Positions 1 to 12,634 are shown, numbered from the stretch's first letter. The stretch: 64,000 nt of DNA from Streptomyces sp. HSG2 (GCF_016598575.1 NZ_CP066801.1:3286001-3350000), one strand, 5' to 3'. The notes: generated by a model from the letters alone, not told the origin. Numbers and translations are program-made.

Positions 1-249
1 CGCCGGTGGGAGTTCCAGGGGCTGCGGGTCCTCGCCGCACTGGTCGCCGCCGGCTCCGGCGTCGCCCTCCTCCCGGAGGGAGTGGCCCGTGAGGAGCCAG
101 GCGTGAGGGGGGTGCGGCTCGCGCCGCCGATGCGGCGCGGCATCCTGGCGCTCACTCGCCCCGGCTCCCGGGAGGACCCCGCCGTCGCCGCGTGCCTGGA
201 GGCCACGCGAAGGGCGTTGGGCGAGCGTCGCCACGCGGACGAAGCGTGA
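1..249 (+). CDS. LysR-family transcriptional regulator, C-terminal part (cut by the window edge)
   Basis: The open frame enters from the left edge and ends at a TGA. The 82 visible residues look like the end of a LysR substrate-binding domain: a stretch near residues 12-25 with the '[13 protein letters not shown]' pattern found near the end of that domain, then a run containing '[12 protein letters not shown]' and a final helix. The DNA-binding domain and most of the effector domain lie outside, so the target and effector cannot be inferred. It is followed at once by a perfect hairpin terminator. The family call is fairly good; nothing more specific is supported. Confidence 0.65.
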   Translation, partial: RRWEFQGLRVLAALVAAGSGVALLPEGVAREEPGVRGVRLAPPMRRGILALTRPGSREDPAVAACLEATRRALGERRHADEA

Positions 250-268
250 CGCGAGGTGAGGCCCGAGC

Positions 269-299
269 GTCGGACCCCGGGGCCTCCTCGGGGTCCGAC
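269..299. terminator. Hairpin terminator after the LysR-type gene
   Basis: A perfect 11-bp stem (GTCGGACCCCG / CGGGGTCCGAC) encloses a 9-nt loop, 19 nt after the stop codon of the LysR-type gene. There is no U-tract, which is usual for Streptomyces terminators. Confidence 0.7.
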
Positions 300-310
300 C
301 GGGAGAACAT

Positions 311-346
311 CCGGGGCGGCTCCGGGCACGGACGGAGCCGCCCCGG
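311..346. terminator. Hairpin terminator between convergent genes
   Basis: A perfect 14-bp stem (CCGGGGCGGCTCCG / CGGAGCCGCCCCGG) with an 8-nt loop lies 16 nt beyond the stop of the leftward membrane-protein gene. With the hairpin at 269-299 it forms a tandem pair that separates the two convergent genes. Confidence 0.7.
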
Positions 347-362
347 CGACGCGGCTCCCGCG

Positions 363-1136
363 TCAGTTCTCCGAGCCCAGGACGTCCCGGAGCGGCTCGG
401 GCAGCAACTCCGAGCAGGCCTGGCGGGCCTCGCCGGTCAGCGCGTCCTCCCGGCAGGTGTAGTAGTCGCGGTAGACCAGCTGTGCGGCGAAGGTGGCGGC
501 GACCAGGGCGATCGCCAGCGACGAGGTGACCAGGCCGCTGATCGCGGCGCTGGTCTGCGGACGTCTGCCCCGCCCGGCCGCGCGCTCGGAGTCGGTGGCT
601 CGGGGCTTCGACCGCAGCGAGTCGATGCCCCAGTACAGGGCGAGGGCGCCGAGCAACAGCGCGACGTAGGACCACCCGAAGAGCGCGAAGAACAGCGCCC
701 ACATGCCGCTGAGCAGGGCGTATCGCGCGCGACGCTGCACCGGGTCGGTCGGGTCCCAGCGCGGTCCCGAGCCGCCGGACGGACCAGCGGGACCGCCGCC
801 GGGTCGCTCGCCGAAGCCGCCCGAGGAGCGGCCGGGCTGTCGGTCGCTCCACTGACGGCCCCAAGGGGTCCGGCCGCCGCGCTCCCCGCCGTCGTCGGGG
901 CCCGCCTCGCCCTCGCCTTCCTCCGGGTGCCGCCGAGGCTGCCAGGGACGGTCGGGGGTCCCCTCCGGCGGCGGCGAGAACGGGTTGTCGTCCCGGGCGG
1001 AGTCGTCCCGGTCGTTTTCGGGGGAGGAGTCGGCCGACGAGGACGGGCGCTCCCGCAGCAGCACCGCGGCGCTGGGCTCCCCTCGCTGCGCCGACTGCCG
1101 GGGGAGCGTGGGCAGTCGCAGGCTGAGGTCCGGCAT
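363..1136 (-). CDS. Hypothetical membrane protein with a long hydrophilic N-terminus
   Basis: A 257-residue protein, not recognised by name. Residues 1 to about 130 are rich in Arg, Gly, Pro, Glu and Asp and probably disordered. Two hydrophobic segments follow, one in '[22 protein letters not shown]' at about 140-165 and one around '[22 protein letters not shown]' at about 190-215, and a short Cys-containing tail. That suggests a two-TM protein with a cytoplasmic disordered head. The ATG at 1136 is the first plausible start; no strong Shine-Dalgarno stands at ideal distance. It is divergent from purN across about 300 bp. A similar membrane protein is often found upstream of purN in Streptomyces (from memory). 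Function unknown. Confidence 0.6.
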   Translation of the reverse strand: MPDLSLRLPTLPRQSAQRGEPSAAVLLRERPSSSADSSPENDRDDSARDDNPFSPPPEGTPDRPWQPRRHPEEGEGEAGPDDGGERGGRTPWGRQWSDRQPGRSSGGFGERPGGGPAGPSGGSGPRWDPTDPVQRRARYALLSGMWALFFALFGWSYVALLLGALALYWGIDSLRSKPRATDSERAAGRGRRPQTSAAISGLVTSSLAIALVAATFAAQLVYRDYYTCREDALTGEARQACSELLPEPLRDVLGSEN

Positions 1137-1320
1137 CAAGTGAGCGTCTTCCCCTTGGCGGTGACGAGCGGTACGGCTTCTGACTGGTGAACGCCCGGCC
1201 GGCGGGTGGCGTTCCCGGTGGTCGCCGGGTCGGCCCGCCCGGATCTCCGGTCCGGTCCCCCGCACGCTACCCGCCGGCCGCGCCCCCGTCCCGAGGGGGC
1301 CGTCGGGTGTGCCGGTATCG

Positions 1321-1348
1321 TTGCCGACGGTCGGCCGCTTCGTAGACT
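1321..1348 (+). promoter_or_regulatory. Putative promoter of purN-purH
   Basis: TTGCCG (1321-1326) is separated by 16 bp from TAGACT (1343-1348), a reasonable HrdB-type -35/-10 pair. It leaves an untranslated leader of about 90 nt before purN. Nothing else was recognised in the 308-bp gap 1137-1444. In particular no ZTP riboswitch signature is present. Confidence 0.4.
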
Positions 1349-1444
1349 TCCCCGTATCCGGGTGGGCGAAGCATTCGTATGACCGCACAGAGGTGGCGGT
1401 GTGGGTCGGCCGTGTGAACCGACGCCCCGAGAAAGGTCCCCACC

Positions 1445-2076
1445 GTGGCCGCCAAGCCCGTGGCCGAGCAGGTCAGGCGACTGGTCGTGCTGGTCTCCGG
1501 ATCCGGCACCAACCTGCAGGCGCTGCTCGACGAGACGGCGGACGGCGCCGGCGCCTTCGGGGCCGAGGTCGTCGCGGTCGGCGCCGACCGCGACGGCGTG
1601 GAGGGGCTCGCCCGGGCGCGGCGGGCCGGACTGCCCACCTTCGTGTGCCGGACCGGGGACCACGACACCCGCGCCGACTGGGACGAGGCGCTCGCCGAGG
1701 CGGTCGCCGCCCACCGGCCGGACCTGGTGGTCTCCGCCGGCTTCATGAAGGTCGTGGGCAAGCGGTTCCTGGACCGCTTCGGAGGGCGGTTCGTCAACAC
1801 CCACCCCGCTCTCCTTCCCAGCTTCCCCGGGGCGCACGGCGTACGGGACGCGCTCGCGTACGGCGTCAAGGTCACCGGGTGCACCGTCCACTTCGTCGAC
1901 GACGGCGTGGACACCGGGCCGATCATCGCGCAGGGCGCGGTGGAGGTCCGGGAGGGGGAGAGCGAGAGCGCTCTGCACGAGCGCATCAAGCAAGTCGAGC
2001 GCAGGCTGCTCGTCGATGTCGTGGGGCGACTCGCCCGCAACGGCTATCGCATCGAGGGACGAAAGGTAGTTATCCC

Positions 2077-2080
<4 letters not shown>
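1445..2080 (+). CDS. purN: Phosphoribosylglycinamide formyltransferase (GART)
   Basis: This 211-residue protein catalyses the third step of de novo purine synthesis: formyl transfer from 10-formyl-THF to glycinamide ribonucleotide, in the cytoplasm. It has the nucleotide-binding start '[15 protein letters not shown]' near residue 15. The catalytic Asn/His block is '[15 protein letters not shown]' at about 118-132 and the catalytic Asp is in '[13 protein letters not shown]' near 155. Length matches bacterial PurN. The start is GTG with AAAGG 7 nt upstream. The stop overlaps the GTG start of purH (GTGA), so the two are translationally coupled. A THF-dependent enzyme next to purH and close to folD fits a one-carbon/purine neighbourhood. 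Confidence 0.95.
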
Positions 2081-3636
<1,556 letters not shown>

Positions 3637-3650
3637 CCGGCGCTCGGGGC

Positions 3651-3678
3651 CCCGGTGCCGCCGCGGCTCGGTACCGGG
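3651..3678. terminator. Possible terminator after purH
   Basis: A 10-bp stem with one G-T wobble (CCCGGTGCCG / CGGTACCGGG) and an 8-nt loop starts 14 nt after the purH stop, between convergent genes. Confidence 0.4.
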
Positions 3679-3758
3679 CGCCCCATCGTGCGGGCGTGTG
3701 CCGGGGCGCGGGCCCCGGGCACGTCGGAGGCGGTCCGGTGCGGGGGTCGGCGGCCGGG

Positions 3759-4421
3759 TCAGTACCGAGGGCGCTTGAACCAGAGGCCGCCGTTCCGGTT
3801 GGCGCAGAAGACGATGATCAGGACGGCCAAGGGCATGCTGATCAGCGCGAAGATGTTGCCGCCGAGCAACGTCAGGAGGCTGACCAGGGCCGTGAGCGCG
3901 GTGTGGACGATGGCGGAGACGCGTATCCCGCCACGCCCGGCGCCGAACCTGGCCGCGGTCAGGATGGCCCAGACCCCGAAGGCCAGGAACAGCACACCGA
4001 GCACGATCATCAACCCGGTGCCCGCGTCACCGAGGGTCTCCGCGTCCTGGGCGGCGAGGGTCGGATCGGACATGATCGCCTCGTCGATCGCGTCGGCGAT
4101 CCACGCGCTGGCCACGGCCATGGTGAGGCCGATGACGGCCTGCATCGCGCCGAGCACGTACAGCATCACCCGCGCGGCCCGCACGGTGCCCGGCATGACC
4201 GCCGGCGTCGCCGGTGCGCCCCAGCCGTCGACCTGCGGCGCCGACGGGTAGCCCTGGCCGGGGTGCTGGGGGTATCCGTAGCCGGGCGCCGGCTGCTGGG
4301 AGCCCGGGGGCGGGCCGTAGCCGTGGGAGGCGGACTGCGGTTGGCCCTGGCCGGGTGAGGTCGGCTGCTGCTGGTCGCCCTGGGGCGCGGCGTAGGGGTT
4401 GTTCGGTTCGCCGAAGCTCAT
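3759..4421 (-). CDS. Hypothetical membrane protein with a Gly/Pro/Gln/Tyr-rich head
   Basis: A 220-residue protein. Residues 1 to about 70 are low complexity (repeats of the type [21 protein letters not shown]) and probably disordered. After residue 80 come three or four hydrophobic segments, including '[19 protein letters not shown]', '[20 protein letters not shown]' and '[19 protein letters not shown]'. Such Pro/Gly/Tyr-headed membrane proteins are common and mostly uncharacterised in actinobacteria. The start at 4421 is set by GGAGGA 7 nt upstream. It is convergent with purH and divergent from folD. No function is proposed. Confidence 0.7.
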   Translation of the reverse strand: MSFGEPNNPYAAPQGDQQQPTSPGQGQPQSASHGYGPPPGSQQPAPGYGYPQHPGQGYPSAPQVDGWGAPATPAVMPGTVRAARVMLYVLGAMQAVIGLTMAVASAWIADAIDEAIMSDPTLAAQDAETLGDAGTGLMIVLGVLFLAFGVWAILTAARFGAGRGGIRVSAIVHTALTALVSLLTLLGGNIFALISMPLAVLIIVFCANRNGGLWFKRPRY

Positions 4422-4702
4422 GCGGGTCTTCCTCCGTCGATCTCGGTGGGGGGACGCACGCGGTGGCGCGACGGAGGAATCCCTCAGGTGCGGTTGGTCC
4501 CCCCGGTACTGCCCCGCGGCTCTGTGTGCGTCAATCCTTCGCGATGGGTGACATTTTTGTCCACTCTGGATCGCTCCTGGTGATCGAGTGTTGTCCAAGT
4601 GCAACGTCATGGACCGAAGACGGACCTGGGGATCGGAGTCGGGAGCGGGGTCCGGCCTTCCTGACTGGAACCGGCGAGGGGTCATCCGCGAGGATGGGGG
4701 CC

Positions 4703-5557
4703 ATGACCGCCCAGATTCTCGATGGCAAGGCCGCCGCCGCGGCGATCAAGTCCGAACTGGCCGAGCGTGTGAAGGCGCTCAGGGAACGGGGTCTGACCCC
4801 CGGCCTCGGCACGATCCTGGTCGGCGACGACGCGGGGAGCCGCAAGTACGTGGCCGGCAAGCACCGCGACTGCGCCCAGGTGGGCATCGCCTCCATACAG
4901 CGCGAACTGCCCGCCGCGGCGACGCAGGAGGAGATCGAGGCGGTCGTCCGCGAGTTGAACGAGGATCCGGCCTGCACCGGGTACATCGTCCAGCTGCCGC
5001 TGCCCCGGGGGATCGACGAGAACCGGGTCCTGGAGCTGATGGACCCGGGCAAGGACGCCGACGGACTGCACCCGGTGAACCTCGGCCGTCTGGTGCTGAA
5101 CGAGCCGGCCCCGCTGCCCTGCACCCCCAACGGCATCCTCACGTTGCTGCGCCGACACGGCGTGGAGATCAAGGGCGCGGAGGTCGTGGTGGTCGGGCGC
5201 GGCGTCACGATCGGCCGGCCGATGCCGCTGCTGCTCACCCGGCGCAGCGAGAACGCCACCGTGACCCAGTGCCACACGGGCACCCGTGACCTCGCGTCCC
5301 ACCTGCGGCGCGCGGACATCGTCGTGGCCGCCGCCGGTTCCCCGCACCTGATCCGGCCCGAGGACGTCAAGCCCGGCGCCGCCGTCCTGGACGTCGGGGT
5401 GTCCCGGGACGCCGGCGGGGCGATCGTCGGCGACGTGCACCCGGGAGTCGCCGAGGTGGCCGGGTGGATCTCTCCGAACCCCGGGGGGGTGGGGCCGATG
5501 ACGCGGGCGCTGCTGCTGGTCAACGTGGTCGAGGCGGCGGAGCGCCGTGTCGCCTGA
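4703..5557 (+). CDS. folD: Methylenetetrahydrofolate dehydrogenase / cyclohydrolase
   Basis: This 284-residue cytoplasmic enzyme interconverts 5,10-methylene-THF and 10-formyl-THF using NADP, and supplies the formyl donor used by PurN and PurH. Visible are the catalytic Tyr-x3-Lys in '[10 protein letters not shown]' near residues 51-60, '[10 protein letters not shown]' near 97, the conserved '[13 protein letters not shown]', and the Rossmann loop '[16 protein letters not shown]' near 165-180. The ATG at 4703 follows a GGGGG tract; an in-frame ATG at 4694 would add three residues. The end overlaps the next gene by 11 nt, so translation is coupled to the DUF3017 protein. Confidence 0.95.
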   Translation: MTAQILDGKAAAAAIKSELAERVKALRERGLTPGLGTILVGDDAGSRKYVAGKHRDCAQVGIASIQRELPAAATQEEIEAVVRELNEDPACTGYIVQLPLPRGIDENRVLELMDPGKDADGLHPVNLGRLVLNEPAPLPCTPNGILTLLRRHGVEIKGAEVVVVGRGVTIGRPMPLLLTRRSENATVTQCHTGTRDLASHLRRADIVVAAAGSPHLIRPEDVKPGAAVLDVGVSRDAGGAIVGDVHPGVAEVAGWISPNPGGVGPMTRALLLVNVVEAAERRVA

Positions 5558-6062
5558 GACGGGTGAATCGGGCGGCCCCGGCGGCTCGTCGGACGCGCGG
5601 GACCTGACGCGGGAGGCGGTCCCGCCGGACGAGGCCCCCGGCACCGGGCCGGCACGGGCGCCCGCCCGCCGGCCGGGCACGCGTCGCTTCCCGCTCTTCA
5701 CCCGTGACACGGCCCGTCCCGAGGGCGGCGGCCGTGCGGCGTCGGGAGACGCGCCGGCGCCCGTGCGCCAGTGGCCGATCCTCGGTGTTCTCGTACTGGT
5801 CGCTCTGGGACTGTCGCTGACCGCGCTCGACCACTTCCGGGTCGGGGCCCTCGCCGTCGGCGCCGCGCTGTCGGCGGGCGCGCTCCTGCGCGGGCTCCTG
5901 CCGGAGTCCGGCATGCTCGCGGTGCGTTCGCGGTTCACGGACGTCGTCACCTACGGCGTCCTGGGCCTGGTGATCGTCCTGCTGGCGCTGATGGCCCAAC
6001 CCGACCCGCTGCTGCACGTCCCGTTCCTGAAGGACACCCTGCACTTCACCGTCGGCGGCTGA
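5547..6062 (+). CDS. DUF3017 membrane protein
   Basis: A 171-residue protein with a hydrophilic Pro/Arg-rich N-terminus (about 1-70) and three hydrophobic segments: '[19 protein letters not shown]', '[20 protein letters not shown]' and '[18 protein letters not shown]'. A DUF3017 protein after folD is, to my knowledge, a constant feature of Streptomyces genomes. Its role is unknown. The GTG start lies inside folD (11-nt overlap), so it is expressed with folD. A hairpin follows at 6087. Confidence 0.8.
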   Translation: MSPETGESGGPGGSSDARDLTREAVPPDEAPGTGPARAPARRPGTRRFPLFTRDTARPEGGGRAASGDAPAPVRQWPILGVLVLVALGLSLTALDHFRVGALAVGAALSAGALLRGLLPESGMLAVRSRFTDVVTYGVLGLVIVLLALMAQPDPLLHVPFLKDTLHFTVGG

Positions 6063-6086
6063 CCCGGGGCACGTCACGCGCCCCTT

Positions 6087-6120
6087 GGCCCGTCCCCTCC
6101 CCCGTAGTCGGGGACGGGCC
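6087..6120 (+). terminator. Terminator of the folD-DUF3017 operon
   Basis: A perfect 11-bp stem (GGCCCGTCCCC / GGGGACGGGCC) with a 12-nt loop lies 24 nt after the stop codon. Confidence 0.7.
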
Positions 6121-6450
6121 ATCCGCGGACCACCCTGGCCCGATCGGGGCGACCCGCTCCACCCTTGTCGACCGGTTGTGGCACGGCTGTGACCGCCTTG
6201 TCGAGGAGTCCGCGGAACGTGACGGTCGGAGCAGACCGTGAACAGCGACCGCCCTGTGATGGGACACTGGAGCCCGACCCGCGCGCTTGCGACGCTCGCG
6301 GACCTCCGCGCTCCCGTGCGCCCCCGCTCCGGGAAGCGAGGTCCCGGCGGGCGCATCCGGGTGGGCGGCCAAGCACCCGGAGGGCGACTCGGCAGAGGGC
6401 ACCGAAGCGGGTAGGAAGAGCACGTCACCCGGGGGAAGAGGGGGGTAGGA
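6121..6450. other. Intergenic region, no recognised element
   Basis: These 330 bp precede the HTH/DUF2690 gene. No clear promoter or conserved RNA was recognised. A ribosome-binding sequence (GGGGAAGAGGGGGG) sits just before the next ATG. Short open frames here have no codon pattern that I trust. Confidence 0.4.
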
Positions 6451-7626
6451 ATGCCTCGTTGGAAGGCCCTGCCGGAGGAACTCGATCCGCAGATCAAGGA
6501 GTTCGCCGGCCAACTACGTCGTCTGGTGGACCGCAACGACCTCAGTATCGCCGCGCTCGCGGACGCGACCGGCTACAGCAGGACGTCCTGGGAGCGGTAC
6601 CTCAACGGCCGACTCCTCGCGCCCAAGGGCGCCATCGTCGCCCTGGCCGAGGTGACCGGGACCAGCCCGATCCACCTCACCACGCTGTGGGAGCTGGCGG
6701 AGCGGGCCTGGAGTCGTTCCGAGATGCGGCACGACATGACCATGGAGGCCATCCGGATATCGCAGGCGCGAGCCGCGTTGGGCGAGACCGGCGGAACCCC
6801 GAAGGTCGTCCCGCCGGGGTCGGGGGGCGGGCGGCAGTCCGGATCGGCCGGGCGTGGCCGCCGGGGCGGTGGTACGGCGGTCTCCTCGGGTCGTGTGGGC
6901 GTTCCCGTGCAGCCGACCGCCGCGGATCGGGACATGCCGACGGTGACGGCGCCGTCCGTCTCGGCGCGGCCGGGCGCAGCGGGCAACTCGTGGGGGGTCC
7001 GGGCGCCGGCTCCCGCGCCCGGCCGGCCGGCGGAGGCGCCGGGGCAGGTCCCGCCTTCCGCCCCCGGGGGGGCCGCGGGGGACGGCTCCGGCCCGCCGCC
7101 GAGGGCCGGCGGCAGGGGGAGGGGCAAGCGGTCTGGCGGACGAGGACGGGTCGCCCTGGTCGCCGTGGTCGCCGGGGCGCTGGCCGTGGGGGCGGGTGTC
7201 TTCTTCTTCCTCGGCGGGTCGGACGACGAAGCGCCCGTCGAAGCGGCTCCGTCCGCCCGACCGAGTGCCGAGGTCACCCCCGAACTGCCCGCCGGGGTGC
7301 GGTGCAGCGGCGACGGGTGCACCGGTGAGGACGCCGAGGTGATGGGCTGCGGCGGCGACCGTGTCGTCACAGCCGAATCGGTCACCGTCGGCACGGCGGT
7401 CGTCGAGGTCCGCTACAGCGAGGTCTGCGGAGCGGCGTGGGCCCGGGTGTCGCAGGCCGGTCCGGGCGACGAGGTGCGGGTGGCGGCCGGCGGCAGCGAG
7501 CAGAGCGGTACGGTCCCGGCGGCGGGCGGCACCGTGGCCTACACCCCGATGGTGGCCGTCGACGGTGCCGAGGAGGCAACCGGTTGCGCCGTCCTCGCCG
7601 GGGGCACCGAGGGGTGCACGACGTGA
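6451..7626 (+). CDS. XRE-type helix-turn-helix membrane protein with a DUF2690 C-terminus
   Basis: A 391-residue protein in three parts. Residues about 10-75 form an XRE-like helix-turn-helix ('LSIAALADATGYSRTSWERYLNGRLLAPKGAIVALAEV', quoted in pieces of one motif region). A long Gly/Pro/Arg linker spans about 105-230, followed by one transmembrane segment ('VALVAVVAGALAVGAGVFFFL') near 232-252. The outer domain, about 275-391, has paired Cys (GVRCSGDGCTG, MGCGGD, SEVCGAAW, TGCAVL, GCTT) and resembles DUF2690. This suggests an inner-face DNA-binding or protein-binding domain tied to an extracytoplasmic disulfide-bonded domain. The family is widespread in Streptomyces; role not established. 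Confidence 0.8.
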   Translation: MPRWKALPEELDPQIKEFAGQLRRLVDRNDLSIAALADATGYSRTSWERYLNGRLLAPKGAIVALAEVTGTSPIHLTTLWELAERAWSRSEMRHDMTMEAIRISQARAALGETGGTPKVVPPGSGGGRQSGSAGRGRRGGGTAVSSGRVGVPVQPTAADRDMPTVTAPSVSARPGAAGNSWGVRAPAPAPGRPAEAPGQVPPSAPGGAAGDGSGPPPRAGGRGRGKRSGGRGRVALVAVVAGALAVGAGVFFFLGGSDDEAPVEAAPSARPSAEVTPELPAGVRCSGDGCTGEDAEVMGCGGDRVVTAESVTVGTAVVEVRYSEVCGAAWARVSQAGPGDEVRVAAGGSEQSGTVPAAGGTVAYTPMVAVDGAEEATGCAVLAGGTEGCTT

Positions 7627-9119
<1,493 letters not shown>

Positions 9120-9144
9120 TCCCATCGCGTCGCACCGACCCCAG

Positions 9145-9177
9145 GACCCCGCTCCGGCACCTCGCCGGAGCGGGGTC
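9145..9177 (+). terminator. mdh terminator
   Basis: A perfect 14-bp stem (GACCCCGCTCCGGC / GCCGGAGCGGGGTC) with a 5-nt loop starts 26 nt after the mdh stop. Confidence 0.85.
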
Positions 9178-9480
9178 TCTCGTCGTGCCCCGGTCTCCCT
9201 CGGCCTCGGCTCTCCCGCCCCCAGGCGCGTGGCCGGTCGGCCGCCTCCGTTCGGGTCACCGGTCCGATCGGAACACGTCACTCATGGTCGTGGGGTGCGG
9301 ACAGGACGACCGCCTTTGGGTGGTATTTTCTCTCAATTGTCCTTAATGCTCGTGACGCGGCGCACTTTCGGCCAAGAATCTCGCATGCATTCGCGACCAC
9401 GGGGCAGGGGCACACGGTCCCGAGAGTGGCACGCGAGTGACGCAGGGGCGCGAAACAGGAACGGAAGGCAAGACCGGATC
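9178..9480 (+). promoter_or_regulatory. Control region of the choline/betaine operon
   Basis: This 303-bp gap contains an AT-rich island at about 9318-9350 (TGGTATTTTCTCTCAATTGTCCTTAATG), conspicuous in this GC-rich chromosome. It includes a CAATTG palindrome and TTAATG. It is the likely promoter/operator of the downstream five-gene operon. No -35/-10 pair can be fixed with confidence, and no repressor gene is adjacent. Confidence 0.4.
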
Positions 9481-11007
9481 ATGGCGGACAACACGGAACC
9501 TCAGACGAGGACCCAGCGGACCATCCACGCGGGTGGCGAGTGGGCGCCGGCCTCTTCGGGCGCCACGCGCGAGATCGTCGACCCCGCGGACGGCCGGCCG
9601 TTCGCCGTGGTCGCCGAGGGCGACGAGCGGGACGCCGATCTGGCGGTGGCGGCGGCCCGGCGCGCCTTCGACCACGGACCGTGGCCTCGTACCCCGGTCG
9701 TCGAACGCGCCGCCCTGCTGCGCCGCGTCGCCGACCTGCTCACCCGGGACCGGGATCGGATCGGCCTGCTGGAAAGTCAGGACGCGGGCAAGACCGCGGA
9801 GGAGGGCCGGGTCGACGTCGACTGCGTCGCCGACGCCTTCCGCTACTTCGCCGACCTGGTGGCCGCCGAGGCGCCCGGCCGGGTCGTCGACGCCGGTTCG
9901 CCGGACATCCACAGCGTCGTCGTCCACGAGCCGGTCGGCGTCTGCGCGATGATCACCCCCTGGAACTACCCGCTGCTCCAGGCGAGCTGGAAGGTGGCAC
10001 CGGCGCTGGCGGCGGGCAACACCTTCGTGATCAAGCCGAGCGAGATCACCCCGCTGACCACCGTCGCCCTGATCGACCTCCTGGTCGAGGCCGGGCTGCC
10101 CGCCGGTGTCGCCAACATCGTCACCGGCCCCGGTCACACCGTGGGGGCCCGGCTGGCCGACCACCCCGACGTGGACCTGGTCTCCTTCACCGGGGGGCTG
10201 GTGAGCGGCACCAAGGTGGCCCAGGCCGCGGCCCCGACCGTGAAGAAGGTCGCCCTCGAACTCGGGGGCAAGAACCCGAACGTCGTCTTCGCCGACGCCT
10301 GCGCCACCGACGAGGGCTTCGACACCGCCGTCGACCAGGCGCTCAACGCGGCCTTCATCCACAGCGGGCAGGTCTGCTCGGCGGGCGCCCGACTGATCGT
10401 GGAGGAGTCCCTCCGGGAGCGCTTCGTCGCCGAACTGGCCCGTCGCGCGGAGCGGATCCGGCTCGGTCGCGGCACCGCCGAAGGCGTCGAGTGCGGGCCG
10501 ATGGTCTCCGAGCAGCAGCGCTCCAAGACCGAGGACTACGTGGCCTCCGCTCTCGCGGAAGGGGCTGTGCTGCGCTGCGGCGGCAAGCGCCCGGAGCCGT
10601 CGGAGGCGCGCCCCGAGAGCGGCTACTTCTACGAACCGACCGTCCTCGACCGGTGTCACCGCGGCATGCGGGTGGTGCGCGAGGAGGTGTTCGGGCCGGT
10701 CCTGACCGTCGAGACCTTCCGCACCGAGGACGAGGCGGTGGCCCTCGCCAACGACACCGAGTACGGGCTGGCGGGCGCCGTGTGGACCGCCGACGCGGGC
10801 CGGGCCCGCCGGGTCGCCGGACTGCTGCGCCACGGCACCGTCTGGATCAACGACTTCCACCCCTACCTGCCCCAGGCGGAGTGGGGGGGATTCGGCAAGA
10901 GCGGCACCGGGCGCGAACTCGGCCCGGCCGGACTCGCCGAGTACCGCGAGACGAAGCACGTCTACCAGAACCTGGCGCCGAAGCCGGTTCGTTGGTTCGC
11001 CGGCTGA
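9481..11007 (+). CDS. betB: Betaine-aldehyde dehydrogenase family protein
   Basis: A 508-residue NAD(P)-dependent aldehyde dehydrogenase, likely oxidising betaine aldehyde to glycine betaine in the cytoplasm. It has the 'MITPWNYPLLQASWK' NAD-binding segment near residue 157, the catalytic Glu in 'VALELGGKNPN' near 255-265 and the catalytic Cys in 'SGQVCSAGARL' near residue 300. The usual FTGS near 235 reads FTGG. It ends with the typical 'YRETKHVYQNL'. It is the first gene of an operon with a choline-dehydrogenase-like GMC enzyme and a quaternary-amine ABC importer, which is the basis for the substrate call. A general aldehyde dehydrogenase remains possible. Confidence 0.85.
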   Translation: MADNTEPQTRTQRTIHAGGEWAPASSGATREIVDPADGRPFAVVAEGDERDADLAVAAARRAFDHGPWPRTPVVERAALLRRVADLLTRDRDRIGLLESQDAGKTAEEGRVDVDCVADAFRYFADLVAAEAPGRVVDAGSPDIHSVVVHEPVGVCAMITPWNYPLLQASWKVAPALAAGNTFVIKPSEITPLTTVALIDLLVEAGLPAGVANIVTGPGHTVGARLADHPDVDLVSFTGGLVSGTKVAQAAAPTVKKVALELGGKNPNVVFADACATDEGFDTAVDQALNAAFIHSGQVCSAGARLIVEESLRERFVAELARRAERIRLGRGTAEGVECGPMVSEQQRSKTEDYVASALAEGAVLRCGGKRPEPSEARPESGYFYEPTVLDRCHRGMRVVREEVFGPVLTVETFRTEDEAVALANDTEYGLAGAVWTADAGRARRVAGLLRHGTVWINDFHPYLPQAEWGGFGKSGTGRELGPAGLAEYRETKHVYQNLAPKPVRWFAG

Positions 11008-11089
11008 GCGGGCCGGCCACCGCCGCGGGGCAGCCCGCCGCGGGCGGCCCCCGCACCCCCGACGCCCCCTCCCGCAGCACTTCACAGGA

Positions 11090-12634
11090 ATGAGTACGAC
11101 CATGTCCGAGACCATCCGCGAGTACGACTACGTCGTGGTCGGCGGCGGCACCGCAGGCTCCGTCATCGCCTCCCGGCTCACCGAGAACCCGGACGTCACC
11201 GTCGCCGTCATCGAGGGCGGCCCCAGTGACGTCGGCCGGGACGACGTGTTGACGCTGCGCCGTTGGATGGGTCTGCTCGGCGGCGACCTGGACTACGACT
11301 ACCCCACCACCGAACAGCCCCGGGGCAACTCCCACATCCGGCACAGTCGCGCCCGCGTCCTCGGTGGCTGCTCCTCGCACAACACCCTCATCGCCTTCAA
11401 GCCGCTGCCGTCCGACTGGGACGAGTGGGAGGCCTCGGGCGCCACCGGCTGGGGCGCGGTGCAGATGGAGGCGTACTACGCCCGGCTGCTGAACAACATC
11501 GTGCCCGTCGACGAGAAGGACCGGAACGCCATCGCCCGGGACTTCGTGGAGTCGGCCGGGGCCGCGCTCGACGTGCCGCGCGTCGAGGGCTTCAACAAGC
11601 GCCCCTTCCACGAGGGCGTCGGCTTCTTCGACCTCGCCTACCACCCGGAGGACAACAAGCGGTCCTCGGCGTCCGTCGCCTACCTGCATCCCGTGATGGA
11701 CGAGCGCCCCAACCTCACCATCATGCTGGAGACCTGGGCCTACAGGCTGGAGCTCGACGGCACCCGCGCCGAGGGCGTGCACGTGCGCGACAAGGACGGC
11801 GTCGAGTCCCTGGTCCGGGCCCGCCGGGAAGTGCTGCTGTGCGCGGGCGCCGTCGACACGCCGCGCCTGCTGATGCACTCCGGCATCGGCCCCCGCGCCG
11901 ACCTGGAGGCGCTCGGCATCCCCGTCCTCCACGACCTGCCCGGCGTCGGCGAGAACCTGCTGGACCACCCGGAGTCGGTGATCGTCTGGGAGACCGACGG
12001 CCCGATCCCGGAGAACTCGGCCATGGACTCCGACGCCGGCCTGTTCGTCCGGCGCGACCCGAACCACGCCGGCCCCGACCTGATGTTCCACTTCTACCAG
12101 GTCCCGTTCACGGACAACCCGGAGCGGCTGGGCTACGAGAGGCCGGAGTTCGGCGTCTCCATGACCCCGAACATCCCCAAGCCGAAGAGCCGCGGCCGGC
12201 TCTACCTGACCAGCGCCGACCCCGAGGTCAAGCCCGCGCTGGACTTCCGCTACTTCACCGACGAGGACGACTACGACGCCCGGACCCTCGTGGACGGCAT
12301 CAGGATCGCCCGCGAGATCGCCCGGACCGAGCCACTGGCCGGTTGGCTCAAGCGCGAGGTCTGCCCCGGCCCCGACATCACCGGTGACGAGGAACTGAGC
12401 GAGTACGCCCGCAAGGTGGCGCACACCGTCTACCACCCCGCCGGCACCTGCAAGATGGGCGCCGCCGACGACGACACCGCCGTCGTCGACCCCGAACTGC
12501 GCATCCGCGGCCTGGAGGGCGTCCGCGTCGCCGACGCCTCCGTCTTCCCGACCATGACCGCGGTCAACCCCATGGTCGGCGTGCTCATGGTCGGGGAGCG
12601 CGCCGTCGATCTGATCGGAGGTGACGGCCGATGA
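11090..12634 (+). CDS. GMC-family oxidoreductase, probable choline dehydrogenase
   Basis: A 514-residue FAD enzyme. The dinucleotide-binding motif '[16 protein letters not shown]' lies at about 15-30, the GMC signature '[10 protein letters not shown]' near residue 93, and the active-site pair is the His of 'HPAGTCKMG' near residue 453 and the Asn of '[10 protein letters not shown]' near 495. Next to betaine-aldehyde dehydrogenase it most likely oxidises choline to betaine aldehyde; alcohol specificity in GMC enzymes cannot be read from sequence. AGGA precedes the ATG at 11090 by one base, and an ATG at 11102 is also possible. Its stop overlaps the ATG of the ABC ATPase gene (ATGA). Confidence 0.85.
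   Translation: MSTTMSETIREYDYVVVGGGTAGSVIASRLTENPDVTVAVIEGGPSDVGRDDVLTLRRWMGLLGGDLDYDYPTTEQPRGNSHIRHSRARVLGGCSSHNTLIAFKPLPSDWDEWEASGATGWGAVQMEAYYARLLNNIVPVDEKDRNAIARDFVESAGAALDVPRVEGFNKRPFHEGVGFFDLAYHPEDNKRSSASVAYLHPVMDERPNLTIMLETWAYRLELDGTRAEGVHVRDKDGVESLVRARREVLLCAGAVDTPRLLMHSGIGPRADLEALGIPVLHDLPGVGENLLDHPESVIVWETDGPIPENSAMDSDAGLFVRRDPNHAGPDLMFHFYQVPFTDNPERLGYERPEFGVSMTPNIPKPKSRGRLYLTSADPEVKPALDFRYFTDEDDYDARTLVDGIRIAREIARTEPLAGWLKREVCPGPDITGDEELSEYARKVAHTVYHPAGTCKMGAADDDTAVVDPELRIRGLEGVRVADASVFPTMTAVNPMVGVLMVGERAVDLIGGDGR

Noticed and set aside
4540..4600. GTGACATTTTTGTCCAC and a repeated TGTCCA upstream of folD as an operator
   Set aside because: The inverted repeat is short and imperfect, and the spacing of the repeats gives no known regulator site. 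It is not listed as a feature.
4651..4702. A CTGACTGGAACCGGCGAGG stretch upstream of folD, considered as a ZTP riboswitch
   Set aside because: Only the first block is loosely similar. The CGGGGAGCG and CGCCTGGGC blocks are missing, so it is not the aptamer.
10847..12436. A 529-codon open frame on the minus strand opposite the betB/GMC genes
   Set aside because: It is a mirror of strong GC bias at third codon positions. The plus strand has complete ALDH and GMC motifs here, and the minus frame has no recognisable domain. The same holds for other long antisense frames in this window.
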